Below are positions 34,601 through 41,769 of a stretch of 56,923 bases of DNA, piece after piece. Within the stretch, counting starts at the first letter, position 1, and every line of letters begins with the position of its first letter. The position numbers were made by a program, and so were the translations under genes. A model generated the notes under the pieces. It made no database searches. It was not told where the DNA came from and worked only from the letters and a program-made list of their open reading frames with translations. The DNA is taken from NCBI GenBank assembly GCA_964429575.1, contig CAYSCX010000016.1:1-56923 (forward strand), read 5' to 3'. Source of the DNA: CAYSCX01 sp964429575 (GTDB lineage Bacteria > Desulfobacterota > Binatia > Binatales > Binataceae).

Positions 34601-34975
34601 GGAACGCGCCGCGCGATCTGATCCTCGCGTCTTCGACGTGCCGCCCTGCGGACGCGGAAATCCGAAATGTTCCGGTTCTCCACTAACTCGACCAGCGGGA
34701 ACCCCCAGTAACGAAGCCTCGGCACTCCCGCCCCGCCGGCACGGAATGCCGTCGGCAATAGTCAGTTCCGCTCCGACCATCGCCCTGATGCCCGCGCTCT
34801 TCGCCGCCATGTGGAATCGCGGCGCGCCGTAAAGTCCGTCGCGATCTCCGAGCGCAATCGCCGGGTACCCCAGTTCCGCCGCGCGCGTCGCAAGATCCTC
34901 GGGCGTCGTCGCGCCCTCCAGAAAGCTGAACGCGCTCCGCGCGCGCAGCTCGATGTAATCGGCGGTGCTAGTCAT
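31619..34975 (-). CDS. dnaE2: Error-prone DNA polymerase DnaE2 (ImuC)
   Basis: 1118 residues. The N-terminal PHP domain starts YIELRARSAFSFLEGA. The polymerase acidic site is PDIDLDLPSG plus IKIDLLGLGML. The region SFALIAYASAYLKYHHPAAF is the conserved palm/finger segment, and the C-terminus ends SHDFR as in the DnaE2 group. DnaE2 is the mutagenic polymerase of the ImuA-ImuB-DnaE2 SOS mutasome. The ATG at 34975 lies 8 bases inside the end of imuB; the frame extends further upstream but only as a shadow of imuB. The spacing implies translational coupling. Confidence 0.95.
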   Translation of the reverse strand: MTSTADYIELRARSAFSFLEGATTPEDLATRAAELGYPAIALGDRDGLYGAPRFHMAAKSAGIRAMVGAELTIADGIPCRRGGSAEASLLGVPAGRVSGEPEHFGFPRPQGGTSKTRGSDRAARSAPVPTARLYVLAPDRASYRNLCRMITESKLRVLNEGAIARGGTPAPPEYPPKGESWITLDDLERYGSGLICLAGGVMSPLARMLVRGDDPRALCDRLGAMFGRGNFYIDLQRHLDAGEERLNRRLAALATSMHIPVAASNDVCHAESDRRLLDVLTCIRLGTTLEEAGRALWVNSERHLKPASEMAELFRDLPGAVAATRAIAERCEFTLGDMGYRFPDYPLPPGETHDSYLRVLTYAGARERWGAKLDGRTRAQLEHELQTIAKLRLAGYFLIVWDIVQFCRENRIMVQGRGSAANSAVCYALGITAVDAVRMELLFERFLSEERGEWPDIDLDLPSGGQREQAIQYVYKRYGERGAAMTANVITYRTKSAVREVGKVLGFAPEQVDRLAKLYRVYEFRDERDDLVTLLKHNGVDVGAPRVRLLADMVPRILSIPRHLGQHSGGMVIAATRLDDIVALEPATMPGRVVIQWDKEDCADLGIIKIDLLGLGMLAALEQAIPMIRAHEGVEIDLAQLPADDAGVYEMLTRADTAGVFQVESRAQMATLPRMKPRTFYDLVVEVAIIRPGPIVGKLVHPYLNRRNGRERISYAHPSLEPILKRTLGVPLFQEQLLRIAMTVAGFTGGEAEELRRAMGFKRSMERMEKIDRRLRTGMARNGLSAEVADDIVRSITSFALYGFPESHAASFALIAYASAYLKYHHPAAFFAAMLNCYPLGFYHPSTLVKDAQRHGVVVLPVDVTRSSWECTLEELPAASTARRRLAIRMGLKYVSGLREDVGLRAERERTRRQFDSIADFAARATPNRRELDALSYAGAFAAFGHTRRDALWNAAAVERDPGSLLAGAQPRSQTSPLPGMTALEETLADYSATGLTVGPQLMAHLREQLRGRGILSAAELNEAKHGSIVKTAGVVIVRQRPGTAKGFLFVTLEDETGISNLIVTPDLFHANRALLQRAPILVAAGPLQKVDGVTAIRAQRFAEVKIPAAMPPSHDFR

Positions 34976-36920
34976 ACACGCCGTCGACGAACCACTTGTC
35001 CGCGCGCAAGTCGTGGAAGACGCGATACACTCCGCCGTCATCGAGCGCGAACTCGTAGTAGTCGCGCACAAACCCCGCCCAAAATTCTTCTGCTCTCTCT
35101 GATCCCCTCTCCCTGTCTTGGGAGAGGGTGAGGGAGAGGGCGCTGCTTGTCCTCTCTGCTTGATCCGGGAGAGGCTCTCTCTCTTTCCCCGCTCCCTCCG
35201 GGAGAGGGTTAGGGAGAGGGCGCCTGACTTTGGCTGCTCTCGAATCGACCACGTCGCCTTCTCCCACCACGATCTCGCCGAGCGGAAACGGCAGCGCGCT
35301 CTCCGCATCCGAACCCGGCCGCGGAAAAAATCGGTACTCGCGCGCGCCGCCATTGAGCGGAACCAAATCATCGGGCACGCAACGCGCGGCATTCCATGCC
35401 GTCGGTTGAATATGAAGTGAAGAGTCGCGCTGCGACGCGCTCCCGTTGGCCGGGGCAGTTGGCGAAGTGAGATGACCATCACCCGGCGCGGCTGACGTTC
35501 GCTTCCACCACTCACCCTCGCGACGCCACGGTCCCGCCATCGTCACGACGCGCGCGCCCAGGTTTTGCCCGCGTACGAACTCCGGCACCCCCCGCCCGCA
35601 CAACACCTCGACTTCCATCGCAGGCCTGACCGCCCGCATCACAAGCCGCGCCAGATTTTTCCCCTCTCCCTCCGGAAGACGCGCTAGGATTTTTCCCTCT
35701 CCTCCCGGGAGAGGGTTAGGGTGAGGGCCCGCCGGCGCGAACCGCTCGATCCTTACCGCTTCCGGCCGATGCGAATTCGCGGGCGTGAGCATTCCGACGC
35801 TGTCCGGCCCGGCCAGCGCCGCCAGCCGCGCGATCGTCGCCTCCAGTCTCTCCGGCGCAGGCATCGGCGGAAGAAACATGTCCGCCTGTGCGGGGCGCGG
35901 CGCGCGCGGCTCAATCTCGATCCGCACCGATTCGATCGCCGCATCGGGCGGCGCGTTCTCGAATGCGAGCATGACCAGCGTGAGCAGCGCGCGAACGTCA
36001 TTCGACGGCGCCGCGACTACGACCCGCCGCGCGTCACGCCGATGGTCCGCAAGCGCGAGCCCCAGCACCACGCCGCCCGCGACCAGGCCGCGCATCTCAA
36101 GCCGCTCGATCAGCCTGTCGAGCATCGCGCGCATGATGAAACCGAGCGCCTCGAGGTTCTCGATTCCGTAGTCGAGTTCGGTCTCCTCGGCGAATGTCTC
36201 CGCCTGGGGCCGCGGCGCGAGCGGCGCGAACTCATCGCCGCGCGCGATCCGCACCAGCTCCACGCCGCGGCGGCCGAGCCGGCTCCCCACCGCATCGGGA
36301 TCGAGCCGCGCGAGATCGCCGAGCCGCCGGATTCCCCAGCGCTCGAGCGTCAGCTCTAATTCTTCGGCGTGGCCGGGCGTGCCGAGGTCGAGCACGTCGA
36401 GCGGAAGCCAGTCGAGAAACTCGCGCTCCAATCCCGGCGCAATGATTCTTCTGCCGCCGCATCGCGCCGCCAGATGCGCAATCTCTTTGTTCGCCGCGAT
36501 GCCGACCGATGCTTCCATGCCCACCCGTCGTATGCGGCGAATCAGCTCCGACGCTATTTCTTCCTCGTTTCCAAACACGCGCCCGAGCCCCGCGATGTCG
36601 AGCCACACCACGCCCGGCGCTCCCGGCTCCACCACCGGCGAGACCGATGTGGCGGCGTCCGCCAGCGCATTCTGCGCCGACTGCTCGGTCGCATCGGAGC
36701 GAACCATGACGGCGAGTTCCGATGAGATCGCGCGCGCCTGCGCGATCGTCATCCCGGCGCGGACTCCCATCGCTCGCGCGCCCTGCGAGATGAAGAGAAG
36801 TTCGGAATGAGGCGCGGTGCTCTGCGCTATCCCAAGCGGCGATTCATCCAGCACGGGGTTCGCGCGAAGCTGCGCCGCAACTGGAAAATCAGAAACGAAG
36901 ATGCACGCGATACGTCCCAT
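34968..36920 (-). CDS. imuB: ImuB, inactive Y-family polymerase-like mutasome hub
   Basis: 650 residues, long for ImuB (about 500). The N-terminus GRIACIFVSDFPVAAQ and the strand VVWLDIAGLGRVFG mark a Y-family fold lacking the usual catalytic acidic residues, as known for ImuB, which links DnaE2 to the sliding clamp. Two in-frame insertions made of palindromic repeats are visible: about residues 396-422 (PHPNPLPGGEGK) and 563-613 (PNPLPEGAGK, SLTLSQDRERG). They account for much of the extra length. The stop overlaps the dnaE2 start. Confidence 0.92.
   Translation of the reverse strand: MGRIACIFVSDFPVAAQLRANPVLDESPLGIAQSTAPHSELLFISQGARAMGVRAGMTIAQARAISSELAVMVRSDATEQSAQNALADAATSVSPVVEPGAPGVVWLDIAGLGRVFGNEEEIASELIRRIRRVGMEASVGIAANKEIAHLAARCGGRRIIAPGLEREFLDWLPLDVLDLGTPGHAEELELTLERWGIRRLGDLARLDPDAVGSRLGRRGVELVRIARGDEFAPLAPRPQAETFAEETELDYGIENLEALGFIMRAMLDRLIERLEMRGLVAGGVVLGLALADHRRDARRVVVAAPSNDVRALLTLVMLAFENAPPDAAIESVRIEIEPRAPRPAQADMFLPPMPAPERLEATIARLAALAGPDSVGMLTPANSHRPEAVRIERFAPAGPHPNPLPGGEGKILARLPEGEGKNLARLVMRAVRPAMEVEVLCGRGVPEFVRGQNLGARVVTMAGPWRREGEWWKRTSAAPGDGHLTSPTAPANGSASQRDSSLHIQPTAWNAARCVPDDLVPLNGGAREYRFFPRPGSDAESALPFPLGEIVVGEGDVVDSRAAKVRRPLPNPLPEGAGKEREPLPDQAERTSSALSLTLSQDRERGSERAEEFWAGFVRDYYEFALDDGGVYRVFHDLRADKWFVDGVYD
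35083..35735. repeat. C/T-rich palindromes inserted in frame within imuB
   Basis: Copies of the CCCTCTCCC...GGGAGAGGG palindrome lie at about 35097-35145, 35160-35225 and 35660-35730. All keep the imuB frame open and encode the characteristic peptides PNPLPEG and LTLSQ-RERG. Flanking residues (EEFWAGFVRDYYEFALDDG after, VRIERFAP before) match normal ImuB, so the repeats interrupt an otherwise intact protein. Confidence 0.8.
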
Positions 36921-36939
36921 GGCGGTTCACGCTCGCGCT

Positions 36940-37185
36940 CTGTTCCCTCTCCCTCCGGGAGAGTGCGAAGGTACCTGCTTCCTTTCCTCTCCTCGCCTCT
37001 CCCTGACTTGGGAGAGGCCGCTCGCAGGCAAAGCCCTGCGAGCGGGAGAGGGCGTAGGGGCGCACGGCTGTGCGCCCTTCTTCTCAACCAACCCGACCAA
37101 CGGGAACGATCCTCCAGCCAACCTTCGACTTCCTGTTATTGGGAGTCGCGGCTCGCGACCCTCTCCCTGACCAGGGAGAGGGCGC
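36940..37185. repeat. C/T-rich palindromes between imuA and imuB and in the imuA 3' end
   Basis: More copies of the same palindrome lie at about 36945-36965, 37000-37056 and 37158-37185 (CCCTCTCCCTGACCAGGGAG). A nested hairpin GCTCGCAGG...CCTGCGAGC lies at 37020-37044. The first two occupy the imuA-imuB spacer; the last is inside the imuA frame. Confidence 0.75.
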
Positions 37186-38067
37186 ATTCAGTTGCGCCTC
37201 AAACGACGGCGTCAAAACGGGATCCACCAGCGCATGCACGATCGCGCGCTGCCCCATCGGACCGAGCTTGTTGCGCGCGACTCGCGTCTCGAACGTGAAC
37301 CCGTCGAACAGCACCGGCGCGCCCGGTGCGAGCCGGCTGAAACGCGCGCGGCTTCGCACCAGCGAAAGACTTAACGCGCTGAACGTGCCGCACAGCCGCC
37401 GCGACGCGAGTGCGAGCACCGCCGCGCCGCATCGCTCCGCCGCGCGCGCAAGTCGAAGCGCCGCGCTTTGCGTAAGCGGCCGTGCCGAGTCGCCAAAGTC
37501 GATCACAAGTAGCCCGAACCCGCCCGCCTTGAGCACAAGTTCGGCGCTCTTGAGCGCGCTTCTTTCGACTGCCTCTCTTCTGTCCCCTCTCCCTGACCAG
37601 GAAGAGGGTGAGAGAGAGGGCCCACTCTCTCCTCTGCATTTCGCAAGCGACACCCACAGCACGCGCGTGAGGTCCACGCCCGCCGCTGCGATGCTCGCTG
37701 GATCCAATGCGCCCGCCGAGTCGATCCACGCGATCACCTCGCCGCGCCGGGTCGCCGATGCTGCAAACGATGCGGCCAGGGTGGTGCGTCCCGAGCCTGC
37801 GGGACCGAGGATTTCGCTGAGCCGCCCCCGCGCGATGCCGCCGTCGATAAGGCGGTCGAGGAGGGGAATATCCGATGGCAGCCTGCGGTCCTTGCGGGTC
37901 AACTCGTACCCGCGAAAAACCTCTGAAAAATTAGGCAGTTGTGGGCGATTGGTCGGGTCTCTGACGACCGGCTCAGGAAGGATATGAGGAGCAGCGGCGC
38001 GGATTCCGATCGCTGCGCTCATCGCTGCCATAAAACCTGTTTTCGCTCTTTTTTCGCCCCATGTCAA
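37084..38067 (-). CDS. imuA: ImuA, RecA-like mutasome protein
   Basis: 327 residues. The RecA-like core contains the altered P-loop LGPAGSGRTTLAASFA, GEVIAWIDSAGALDP and the Walker B-like GLLVIDFGDS. ImuA binds ImuB and helps recruit it to damage. Two repeat-derived in-frame insertions are seen: about residues 148-164 (SLSPSSWSGRGDRR) and near 295-304 (APSPWSGRG). The last ~25 residues after the second look non-native, so the authentic C-terminus may have been replaced. The first ATG (38067) is used; M13 is an alternative. Spacing to imuB is 163 bases of repeat. Confidence 0.85.
   Translation of the reverse strand: MTWGEKRAKTGFMAAMSAAIGIRAAAPHILPEPVVRDPTNRPQLPNFSEVFRGYELTRKDRRLPSDIPLLDRLIDGGIARGRLSEILGPAGSGRTTLAASFAASATRRGEVIAWIDSAGALDPASIAAAGVDLTRVLWVSLAKCRGESGPSLSPSSWSGRGDRREAVERSALKSAELVLKAGGFGLLVIDFGDSARPLTQSAALRLARAAERCGAAVLALASRRLCGTFSALSLSLVRSRARFSRLAPGAPVLFDGFTFETRVARNKLGPMGQRAIVHALVDPVLTPSFEAQLNAPSPWSGRGSRAATPNNRKSKVGWRIVPVGRVG
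37583..37622. repeat. C/T-rich palindrome in frame within imuA
   Basis: CCCCTCTCCCTGACCAGGAA and the following GAGGG run form one imperfect palindrome of the imuA-imuB family. It is translated in imuA as SLSPSSWSGRGD between ECF-neutral helices flanking the Walker region, with no frame disruption. Confidence 0.75.
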
Positions 38068-38103
38068 ATGAACGTAGTGCGGATTCGCTTGATGCCAGCG
38101 TAG

Positions 38104-38121
38104 ATACGACGTATATACGAC
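38104..38121. promoter_or_regulatory. Candidate operator between imuA and mazE
   Basis: The heptamer ATACGAC occurs at 38104-38110 and 38115-38121, one helical turn apart. The 10-base perfect palindrome CGTATATACG lies between and across them (38110-38119). The site is 8 bases upstream of the mazE ATG and in the divergent imuA leader. MazE-type antitoxins commonly bind such palindromes to repress their own operon; an effect on imuA is inference. No recognisable LexA box was found. Confidence 0.5.
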
Positions 38122-38129
38122 ACAGCATC

Positions 38130-38363
38130 ATGAGAGTTTCCAAGTGGGGTAACAGCCTCGCGATCAGAATCTCGGCGCCGCTCGCGCAACGCGCGCGCAT
38201 CGCCGAGGGCACCGAAGTCGAGGTGACTGCCGCCAGCGGACGCATCGTCGTCACGCCGACATGTCGCGAGTACCGTCTCGAAGATCTCGTCGAAGCGATC
38301 ACGGCGGAAAACCGACATGCCGAAACAGAGTGGGGCGGTCCCGTCGGCCACGAGACGTGGTAG
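38130..38363 (+). CDS. mazE: MazE-family antitoxin
   Basis: 77 residues. The AbrB/MazE swapped-hairpin DNA-binding domain is plain (MRVSKWGNSLAIRISAPLAQ, then EGTEVEVTAASGRIVVTP). The C-terminal tail (EYRLEDLVEAITAENRHAE) is the toxin-binding segment. The ATG at 38130 is chosen because the domain begins there; the frame upstream is in the leader. It overlaps mazF by 47 bases. Confidence 0.9.
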   Translation: MRVSKWGNSLAIRISAPLAQRARIAEGTEVEVTAASGRIVVTPTCREYRLEDLVEAITAENRHAETEWGGPVGHETW

Positions 38364-38703
38364 GCCTCGGCGCTACGTTCCCGAGCGCGGCGACCTAATC
38401 TGGTTGAGCTTCGATCCTCAGGCCGGTCACGAGCAACGCGGCCGTCGTCCTGCGCTGGTTCTCTCACCGGCGAGCTACAATCAACGCAGCAATCTCGCGC
38501 TCGTCTGTCCGGTCACCAGCCAAGCGAAAGGCTATCCTTTCGAGGTTGCCCTGCCGCGCGAGCTGCCGATTTCTGGCGTCGTACTCTCTGATCAATTGAA
38601 GAGTGTCGACTGGGCTGCACGCGATACAACCTTCGCCGCTCGCGCACCCGCCGCGGTCATCGATGAAGTCACCGCCCGCCTTCGTGCTCTGCTCGCGCGG
38701 TAG
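38317..38703 (+). CDS. mazF: MazF-family endoribonuclease toxin
   Basis: 128 residues. The PemK/MazF fold starts at YVPERGDLIWLSFDPQAGHE, followed by RRPALVLSPASYN, CPVTSQAKGYPFEV and SGVVLSDQLKSVDW, the catalytic Arg and Thr/Ser positions of the family. MazF cuts mRNA at short sequences. The only in-frame start is ATG 38317, adding a ~19-residue basic leader and a large overlap with mazE. Confidence 0.92.
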   Translation: MPKQSGAVPSATRRGRPRRYVPERGDLIWLSFDPQAGHEQRGRRPALVLSPASYNQRSNLALVCPVTSQAKGYPFEVALPRELPISGVVLSDQLKSVDWAARDTTFAARAPAAVIDEVTARLRALLAR

Positions 38704-38720
38704 CTCAATCGAACGACCCG

Positions 38721-39923
38721 TCATGCCTCCAGCCGCACTTTCGAAGCGCCCCGAATGAACGGTTGCACGCGGTGCGCGAGCGTCCTCTGTAGGAACGTTC
38801 GCGCGAACCAGATGAGCGGTGCGCTCGTCATGATCGGACTCAGTATCGAATTCGCGAACAGTATCCGCGGACCCAACTGCTGCATATCTTGTATCGCCGC
38901 GACTTCCGCTATCCGCTCCGCCTGAACACGGCGCGCCGCTTCGTCGAGTTCCGCCGGCCCCGCGCCGCTTGCGAGCGCCGCGCCAAGATGGTTCGCCGCG
39001 ACTATCGTGTCGCGCAATGCGATGTTGATTCCCTGCGCGCCGACCGGCGACATCGTATGCGCCGCGTCGCCAATCACCATCACGCCCGGCGCGCTCCACT
39101 CGCGCACGCGGTCGCACACTACGTCGAGCAACACCGGATGCTTCAGCGAAGCGCGTCCCGCCTCGAGGAAATCGACAACATCGCGCGAAAGATGCGGCGC
39201 CATTTCGCCGAGCCATCCTTCCGCGCCGATCCTTCGCAGATCGCCGAACGTCCCTTTCTTGATCACCCACCCGATCTGCAGATGCCCCTCGGGCGACGGA
39301 TACATGATGAACAGGTGCCCGCGACCGATGTAGCCGCGCGCCGTCCGGCCGTCGAGAAACGTCCCCGGCACCCGCGCCCACACCACGTCGAACGCCTGTT
39401 GGATGCGATCGGGTGCAAATCCGGCCTGTCGTCGAACGATAGACGCCCTCCCGTCCGTGCCGATCACAAAATCCGCGCGAAACTCGTGAGACCCCGCGTG
39501 GGTGTCAGCCTTGACGCCCACCACACGTCCATTCTCGCGCATCAATTCGCGCACCGTGGTCCCACGCTCGAGCCGGAAGTTCGGAAACCGCGATGCCTCC
39601 CCGACGATCATCTCGAGCATCGGCGCCTGCGGAGTGACTCGCGGCCCGTTCGCCGGGTTGTCGATCGTGACGGTCATCACTTCGCGATCGCCGCGGAATA
39701 TCCCAATCTTGTTCGCGGCGCCGTGCGCAAGCGCATCGAGCTTTTCGAGCAGCCCCGCCTGCGCGATCGCCTCGGTGCCCGACGGCATCAGCACTTCGCC
39801 GCGAAACTCGCGCGCGAAGTCGGTCTGGCGCTCCAGGAGCGTGACGCCGACGCCGCGCCGCGCAAGCAGGTAAGAGAGCAGGGCGCCCGCCGGCCCCGCG
39901 CCGACGATCACTACGCTGGCCAT
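38721..39923 (-). CDS. Class A FAD-dependent monooxygenase (UbiH/PHBH-like)
   Basis: 400 residues. The N-terminal FAD fold is VVIVGAGPAGALLSYLLARR. The DG motif is FVIGTDGRASIVRR. The GD motif with the FAD ribityl contact is MVIGDAAHTMSPVGAQGIN. These single-component flavoenzymes hydroxylate aromatic rings or quinone precursors with NAD(P)H. It follows the polyprenyl synthase by 60 bases, so a role on a prenylated quinone is possible. It is last in the operon that starts with cofG. Confidence 0.85.
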   Translation of the reverse strand: MASVVIVGAGPAGALLSYLLARRGVGVTLLERQTDFAREFRGEVLMPSGTEAIAQAGLLEKLDALAHGAANKIGIFRGDREVMTVTIDNPANGPRVTPQAPMLEMIVGEASRFPNFRLERGTTVRELMRENGRVVGVKADTHAGSHEFRADFVIGTDGRASIVRRQAGFAPDRIQQAFDVVWARVPGTFLDGRTARGYIGRGHLFIMYPSPEGHLQIGWVIKKGTFGDLRRIGAEGWLGEMAPHLSRDVVDFLEAGRASLKHPVLLDVVCDRVREWSAPGVMVIGDAAHTMSPVGAQGINIALRDTIVAANHLGAALASGAGPAELDEAARRVQAERIAEVAAIQDMQQLGPRILFANSILSPIMTSAPLIWFARTFLQRTLAHRVQPFIRGASKVRLEA

Positions 39924-39983
39924 GAACGACTAATTGATCGGGATGGTGGTCGAGTAAAGCGCGCCGCGCGAACTGCCCGGCGC

Positions 39984-41000
39984 CTAGACTTCGCGGTCGA
40001 GTTGCTCGTCGATCATCGTCGCGAGTCCGTCACGGTAGCTCGACGGTTCCAGCTCATCGAGCAACGCGCGTGCGACGTCGATTTGACGCCGTGCAAGCGC
40101 GCGGGCTTCGTCAATCAGCCGCGAGTCGCGCAACAACTGCAACGCGCGATCGAATGACGCGCCGTCCGCCAACGCCCCATTCTGAAACAGAGTCCGTAGC
40201 TCCGGGTTGCGTTCGACACCCAGCACCACCGGCAGTGACGGAATTCCCGCGCGCAAGTCCGATCCGACCGGCTTTCCGATCTTCTCCTCCGGGCCGAGAA
40301 TGTCGAGCAGGTCATCGACCATCTGGAACGCGAGCCCAATGGTGGTGCCGAGCTTCGCTGCCGCCTCGATCGTGCGCTTCGGCGCTCCCGCGAGATCCGC
40401 GGCGACGCGCCCGCCCGCCGCGAACAGCGACGCAGTCTTGCGCGTGATCACCGCGAGATAATCATCAAGCGTCGCCGCGGTGTTGTGACGGAAGCGTCCC
40501 TCCATCACCTCGCCCTCCGTCAACTGGATGCACGCCTGCGCCGCCGTCCGCACCAGGTGCTCCTGGAATCGTCCGCACAGTTCGAACGCGCGGCAAAATA
40601 GGTAGTCGCCCGCGATTAGCGTCGGTCCGAATCCGTACCGCGCATATGCCGACGGTTTCCCGCGCCGGAGCAGACCGCGATCGATAATGTCGTCGTGCAG
40701 CAGTGTCGCGGAGTGAATCAGCTCGAGTGCGATCGCCGCATCGACCGCATCATCGAGCGTCTCATCGCGTCCGCCGCATGCTCGATACACCAGCAAGATG
40801 AACGTCGGCCGCAGGCGCTTTCCACCGCCATCGACTAGGTAATGGCAAATCTCGGCGATTAGTGACTCGTTAGAGTCCAGTAGCAACTTGAGCTTGTGCT
40901 CGACCGCCGCGAGTTCCGTCTCGACCAGGCGCACCGGCGAGGTCTGCGCCGCGGGCAACTCGCGCGCGCTTGCAACTACTTTTGCGTTCTTCGCCTGCAC
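39984..41000 (-). CDS. Trans-isoprenyl (polyprenyl) diphosphate synthase
   Basis: 338 residues, the normal length of octaprenyl/heptaprenyl synthases (IspB/HepT type). Both Asp-rich motifs are present: LLHDDIIDRGLLRRG and FQMVDDLLDILG, with GGKRLRP near the N-terminus. The residues before the first motif are small, which fits long-chain products such as quinone side chains; the exact length cannot be read. The start is GTG 41000, four bases after the cofE stop. Confidence 0.88.
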   Translation of the reverse strand: MQAKNAKVVASARELPAAQTSPVRLVETELAAVEHKLKLLLDSNESLIAEICHYLVDGGGKRLRPTFILLVYRACGGRDETLDDAVDAAIALELIHSATLLHDDIIDRGLLRRGKPSAYARYGFGPTLIAGDYLFCRAFELCGRFQEHLVRTAAQACIQLTEGEVMEGRFRHNTAATLDDYLAVITRKTASLFAAGGRVAADLAGAPKRTIEAAAKLGTTIGLAFQMVDDLLDILGPEEKIGKPVGSDLRAGIPSLPVVLGVERNPELRTLFQNGALADGASFDRALQLLRDSRLIDEARALARRQIDVARALLDELEPSSYRDGLATMIDEQLDREV

Positions 41001-41004
41001 AGGG

Positions 41005-41757
41005 TTAGCGGAACAGGTCCGCCTCCGGCGGCCGAATCAAAACCTTCGCGCTGCCGTCGAAGGGCTGATACTCGAACCCGCGAATCACCACCGCGGGCGT
41101 CGCGCTCGCCTTTTGCATCAGGAGTCCGGCGGCGCACGCAAGCTCATCCGCAGTCGCGACCACTGTGTGATGCAACTCGCGGCCGCCAAGGTCTGTCGTC
41201 CCGCGCAAATCGAGGATCGGATTCATTCCCGCGATCCCAAGACACACCTCCGTGAGGCCGTCCCGCCACGGCCGCCCGAACGTATCCGTAATCAGTACCG
41301 CGACCTCGACTCCGCAAAGCCGTTTCAAATCCGCGCGAATCCGCGCCGCCGACGCGTCCGGGTCCACCGGCAGCAGTATCGCGACGTCGTCGGCCAGCGA
41401 ATTCGATTCGTCCACCCCCGCATTCGCGCAGACCCAGCCCGGCCCTGTCTCGACGATGATCACGCCGTGATCATTGCGCACGATCCGGTTGGTCTGCCGC
41501 AGCACGATCTCGACGGCGCGCGGATCCTTCTCCCATTTTGCGCCCAGATTCTTCGCGAACGCGGACGGCTCGACGTCCTTGAGATCGACCAGCCGCCCCT
41601 CGGACTTCGACACCACCTTCTGGCACACGACCACGATGTCGCGGTCCTTCAGTTCCAGCCCGGTGTGTTGCAAGCCGCGCACGATGAGCGCCGCGAGGTC
41701 ATCGCCCGCGCGCACCATCGGCATGCCGTCGATCGCGGTTACGCTGTACGAAACCAT
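41005..41757 (-). CDS. cofE: Coenzyme F420:L-glutamate ligase
   Basis: 250 residues, the single-domain CofE. It adds glutamates to F420-0 using GTP. Landmarks are VVVCQKVVSKSEGRLVDL, ETGPGWVCANAGVDESN and VLITDTFGRPWRDG. The C-terminal nitroreductase-like domain of actinobacterial FbiB is absent. The gene lies 12 bases after cofD. Confidence 0.93.
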   Translation of the reverse strand: MVSYSVTAIDGMPMVRAGDDLAALIVRGLQHTGLELKDRDIVVVCQKVVSKSEGRLVDLKDVEPSAFAKNLGAKWEKDPRAVEIVLRQTNRIVRNDHGVIIVETGPGWVCANAGVDESNSLADDVAILLPVDPDASAARIRADLKRLCGVEVAVLITDTFGRPWRDGLTEVCLGIAGMNPILDLRGTTDLGGRELHHTVVATADELACAAGLLMQKASATPAVVIRGFEYQPFDGSAKVLIRPPEADLFR

Positions 41758-41769
41758 GGACTGACCAGC

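Noticed and set aside
34976..35515. A longer N-terminus for DnaE2
   Set aside because: This part of the frame overlaps imuB and contains translated repeats; the PHP domain begins just after the ATG at 34975.
35083..37190. Possible CRISPR array in the imuA-imuB repeats
   Set aside because: The repeats are unevenly spaced, imperfect and partly translated; there are no uniform spacers and no cas genes.
38889..40157. A 422-codon rightward frame opposite the monooxygenase and prenyl synthase genes
   Set aside because: It crosses two genuine genes on the other strand and has shadow-type composition.
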